Part shown: positions 61,101 to 64,000 of the stretch, in pieces | Layout: the number at the start of each line of letters is the position of its first letter | Numbering within the stretch: the stretch's first letter is position 1 | Source of the DNA: Gavia stellata | Taxonomy: Eukaryota; Chordata; Aves; Gaviiformes; Gaviidae | DNA length: 64,000 bases | Assembly (NCBI RefSeq): GCF_030936135.1 | Contig: NC_082600.1 | Coordinates: 19,475,943 to 19,539,942, forward strand | Reading direction: 5' to 3' | Position numbers and translations under genes: made by a program | The notes under the pieces: generated by a model | Told to the model about the DNA's origin: nothing | Databases searched by the model: none | The model's input: only the letters and a program-made list of their open reading frames with translations

Positions 61101-64000
61101 ATATGCATTCATTCCATGGTTGATCATATAAAACAAACTGTTCTCAATTAAAGACAGTTATTTCAAGACTGCATAAATTTAAGAAAATAAAAGACAGCCC
61201 AAAATGAATATCTTACAGTTCAAAGAATAGCTTGATCTGTATGTGACTTTTCCATGGTTACTAAGTATACAAAAGAAAATATGCAAACCAAAGCATATTA
61301 AGTGGGCATTGTTTAGGATATAATCTATGTATATTAAAAGTAGCTAAGAATATTAACAGAAATGCATCTAAATTCAGTGACCTTGGGTTCGTGAGCTCTG
61401 CAGAAGACACACATCTCAAATGTCTGTCTTAAAAATAAACAGGAATAGAGACGATACCATGCTTATAGATGGCCCATTTTGCTCCCACTAGACATGTATT
61501 TTTGACGGACAACCAGTATCTGACCTTTATAGTAATTATCAGCTTCAGTGAAAAAGTCAAAGTTTTCCCATTTTCGGTTGTGCTCTAAGGGCTTTCATCA
61601 TAGCACATTAATGAGAAATTTGGGGGGAGACGCTTTTGCTCTAGGTCTGTATATTGCTTAGCACAAAGGAGTGTCAATCTGTAGCAAGGGCTTTTCAGCA
61701 TTACTGCAGTGTGATGTAATCTCTTACCTGCACTGAACACTTGTCCTGTGACTAAAACCATAAGGATATGTTTTCAATTATAGATTGAAACTTCTGCTGA
61801 AAATAACCTCAATACCACCTATAGAATAACATTTAGAATTAATTAATTAGATCTTTTTGTAACAAATCAGAATACATTTGTGGCTTCTTTGAAACAGCTT
61901 ATGAATATTATAGGTAACTTGACTGCTGGGATATTTACTGCATGAATATGTGGACTTAACAGGTAAATGCAAGACAAGCAAATAACCAGGAAAGACATGA
62001 GATAAGCCTCTCCAAAGTAAATAGATAAAGATTAGCAATGAACGTTCTATGAACAGGGGATAGTAAGATTATTAATACGATGGACAGGCAGACTTTCTTT
62101 AAATGTTTTGGTTTTACTGTTATTCTAGACAAGGCTCTGTTTTAATAAGACTATATGATTTCTATATCTGTCACTTTTAAGAATCTCAGCAGGAATGAAG
62201 TTTCCAAAACGAAACAGGACAACCAAATAAATAGGGCCAAAATAGATTGAATTGTAGCCCAAAGCTTCAGCTATATAAGAGGATGCACTGTGACGCTTCA
62301 ACCCAGAGAGGTAAAAGCATTAAAAGGAAGAGATGAGTGATGATGTGCAGATGCGCAGCATCACCTGCAGCTATGACAATAACATCCTTGACTCTGTAAC
62401 TGAAGACAAATGAACGTTGCTGCAACTGTAGCAGAGGCAGGGAGTTGGGGGGAAGGCTGCTCTCCTGGGGCGTGTGGGTGGGGTGAGAAGGCATTTACTT
62501 CTGCAGAGAGGGAGGCACTTGGAAGACTAGGCAACTGTTGCCTTAGTGGAAGAATGATTACTTTTTTATGGGATATCTGAAGTCAGAAAGGGTATATATA
62601 AATGCTACAGAAAGCATGGTCCTGGTCTGGCTTGAAACACAAGATTAAATAAGAGATTAACACTCACTCTGTGTTTGCCAAAAGCAGAGAGAGACTCATG
62701 ATTTTTGCAGAAATCCCCTCCATCTCCTCCCTATATATCCATCAAAGCATAGCGCTCCAGGACTGCAGAGGCTTCATGTCCAACCCCGAATGATTTATAA
62801 TTCTGTTGCTTTGCTAATTGCTATCCAAAAGCAATTATTTTGTCTTATGTATAAACCAAACCAGTACCTCACGCTTATCCACTATCTTCCATCACAAAGC
62901 TTTCTAAAGAAAAATATGTCACACAGTGGAACAGTTTAACCAATTTATTATCTAAAGACTTAGGAAAATGATGGAAAGCATCTCACAACAACTCACTACC
63001 ACCCACTTTGGTGGGAAGACATCACAAGGCCATGTTGCAGGTATATGTTACTCAGAGAATGAGTGACTAAGTTGAAGTCATACCCTAACTACTCTGCATG
63101 TTACAAGTACGTCTAAGAATCTGTGGGGTTCACCTTATTTGACTTCCCATTTTGAAGATGCATCTCACTAGAGTCATAGGAAGGCAACACTGAGTCCAAT
63201 GGGAAGCAAATCACTTACTACAGAGTTTCTGTAATGATATGGTGGATTTTTTGTAATAAAACCTGGTTGAATAGGAACGTATTCTTTTGAAGCTGGAGAG
63301 AGATGTGGTATTAGTGTAAATCTTCATTAAACCCTAGAAAATGCTGGGGGATGAGGGGGTTGAAGTAGCTCAGAGTTAATGGAATTATTTACAATGTCAG
63401 TAATCTGCATTGCTGTAATATTCCTCATCAATATGTTAACAAGCAGTCCCAACAGAAAAGTAACTTGGAACATGACATGTTGTAAGGAGGAGGATGCCAA
63501 ACCTCACTCTTAGTCAGACTTAATAAATGACAGCCAAAGGAAAATTGCTTAATGGGACATTTCTTTGCACAGAAGTCTAACACTTCAGAGAAAATGCAAA
63601 TCCTGAGGAATTTACAAAAGGAGTGTAAAATGCCTCTGACCAACTGGGGTTTTGATATCCTCTCGAAAGACTGCCACAGCAAACACTTTACATTAGAAGA
63701 GAGAAGAGGTGTATTGAAAAAAACTCTGTAAACCTCTACCTAAGAAAAATGGAAGAAATGAGGCTGTGCATGGATTACTGAAAGCTCAAAGAACTGCTAG
63801 TGCCTGGTGCATAACCTGTACCTACAGCAAGTACTTTACTGGACATTCTGAGGCGGGGGGACTAGTGCCTCACATTCTGGGTTTGCCTATGAAATAGGGG
63901 CAGATCCAACAAAAGCATGGAGGAGAGAAAAGGTAACAATTCCTCGCTCTCTTTTTTAACTAAATCATGATGGGTCATCAGATGAAACTGGCAAATGGCA
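58136..64000. other. Non-coding, no gene recognised
   Basis: AT-rich sequence without recognised exons or mobile elements. It holds a short TTTA repeat at 58525-58541, a 9-bp inverted repeat near 58618-58644 and the C17 run at 60915-60931. By remembered gene order, the divergent neighbour RPS6KA5 would lie further right. No CpG-rich promoter is visible before the window ends. Confidence 0.45.
60915..60931 (+). repeat. Homopolymer of 17 cytosines
   Basis: Seventeen consecutive Cs (17 Gs on the - strand) lie in otherwise AT-rich sequence. This is rare by chance in such a background and prone to length change or sequencing error. Confidence 0.9.

Noticed and set aside
1..64000. CRISPR arrays, operons, prophage or bacterial defence systems
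   Set aside because: No spaced direct repeats, no compact co-directional genes, and clear vertebrate intron-exon structure throughout.

Overview
The window looks like a stretch of bird (or at least sauropsid) nuclear chromosome. It is AT-rich and CpG-poor, its genes have GT-AG introns, and it carries four CR1 LINE fragments ending in the avian-type ATTCTGTG 3' repeat. I cannot name the species.

Two protein-coding genes are well supported, and they face each other tail to tail. GPR68 (OGR1, a proton-sensing G-protein-coupled receptor) lies on the + strand with its whole coding sequence in one exon at 16572-17645. DGLUCY (the vertebrate C14orf159 gene, mitochondrial D-glutamate cyclase) lies on the - strand. 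I placed twelve coding exons between 48436 (start) and 22075 (stop). Every junction has GT-AG ends and matching phase, and together they give an uninterrupted 617-codon frame. The pair and its orientation match, as I recall it, the human 14q32 order RPS6KA5 - DGLUCY - GPR68 - CCDC88C, so CCDC88C is expected off the left edge and RPS6KA5 off the right edge. Neither was seen in the window.

Layout: 1-16.4 kb is non-coding upstream DNA holding all four CR1 copies (1440-1936 +, 2701-3036 +, 10327-10795 -, 11761-12724 +). 16.4-19.2 kb holds the GPR68 leader, coding exon and probable 3' UTR. 19.2-22.1 kb is the convergent gap with the DGLUCY 3' end. 22.1-48.4 kb is the DGLUCY body with introns of about 0.5-4.9 kb. 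48.4-51.8 kb may hold upstream DGLUCY leader exons. 51.8-64 kb has no recognisable gene, but includes a roughly 3-kb block around 55-58 kb with a different base composition and many short broken frames that I could not classify.

The two genes act in separate places: GPR68 senses extracellular acidity at the plasma membrane, and DGLUCY clears D-glutamate in mitochondria. Nothing in the sequence points to shared function beyond their shared 3' neighbourhood. I found no CRISPR array, operon, phage or other undescribed system. The most useful leads are the T-tract CR1 subfamily, the upstream ORFs abutting the GPR68 start, the bacterial-like DGLUCY motifs, a near-perfect 29-bp palindrome at 8798-8826, and the unexplained 55-58 kb block.
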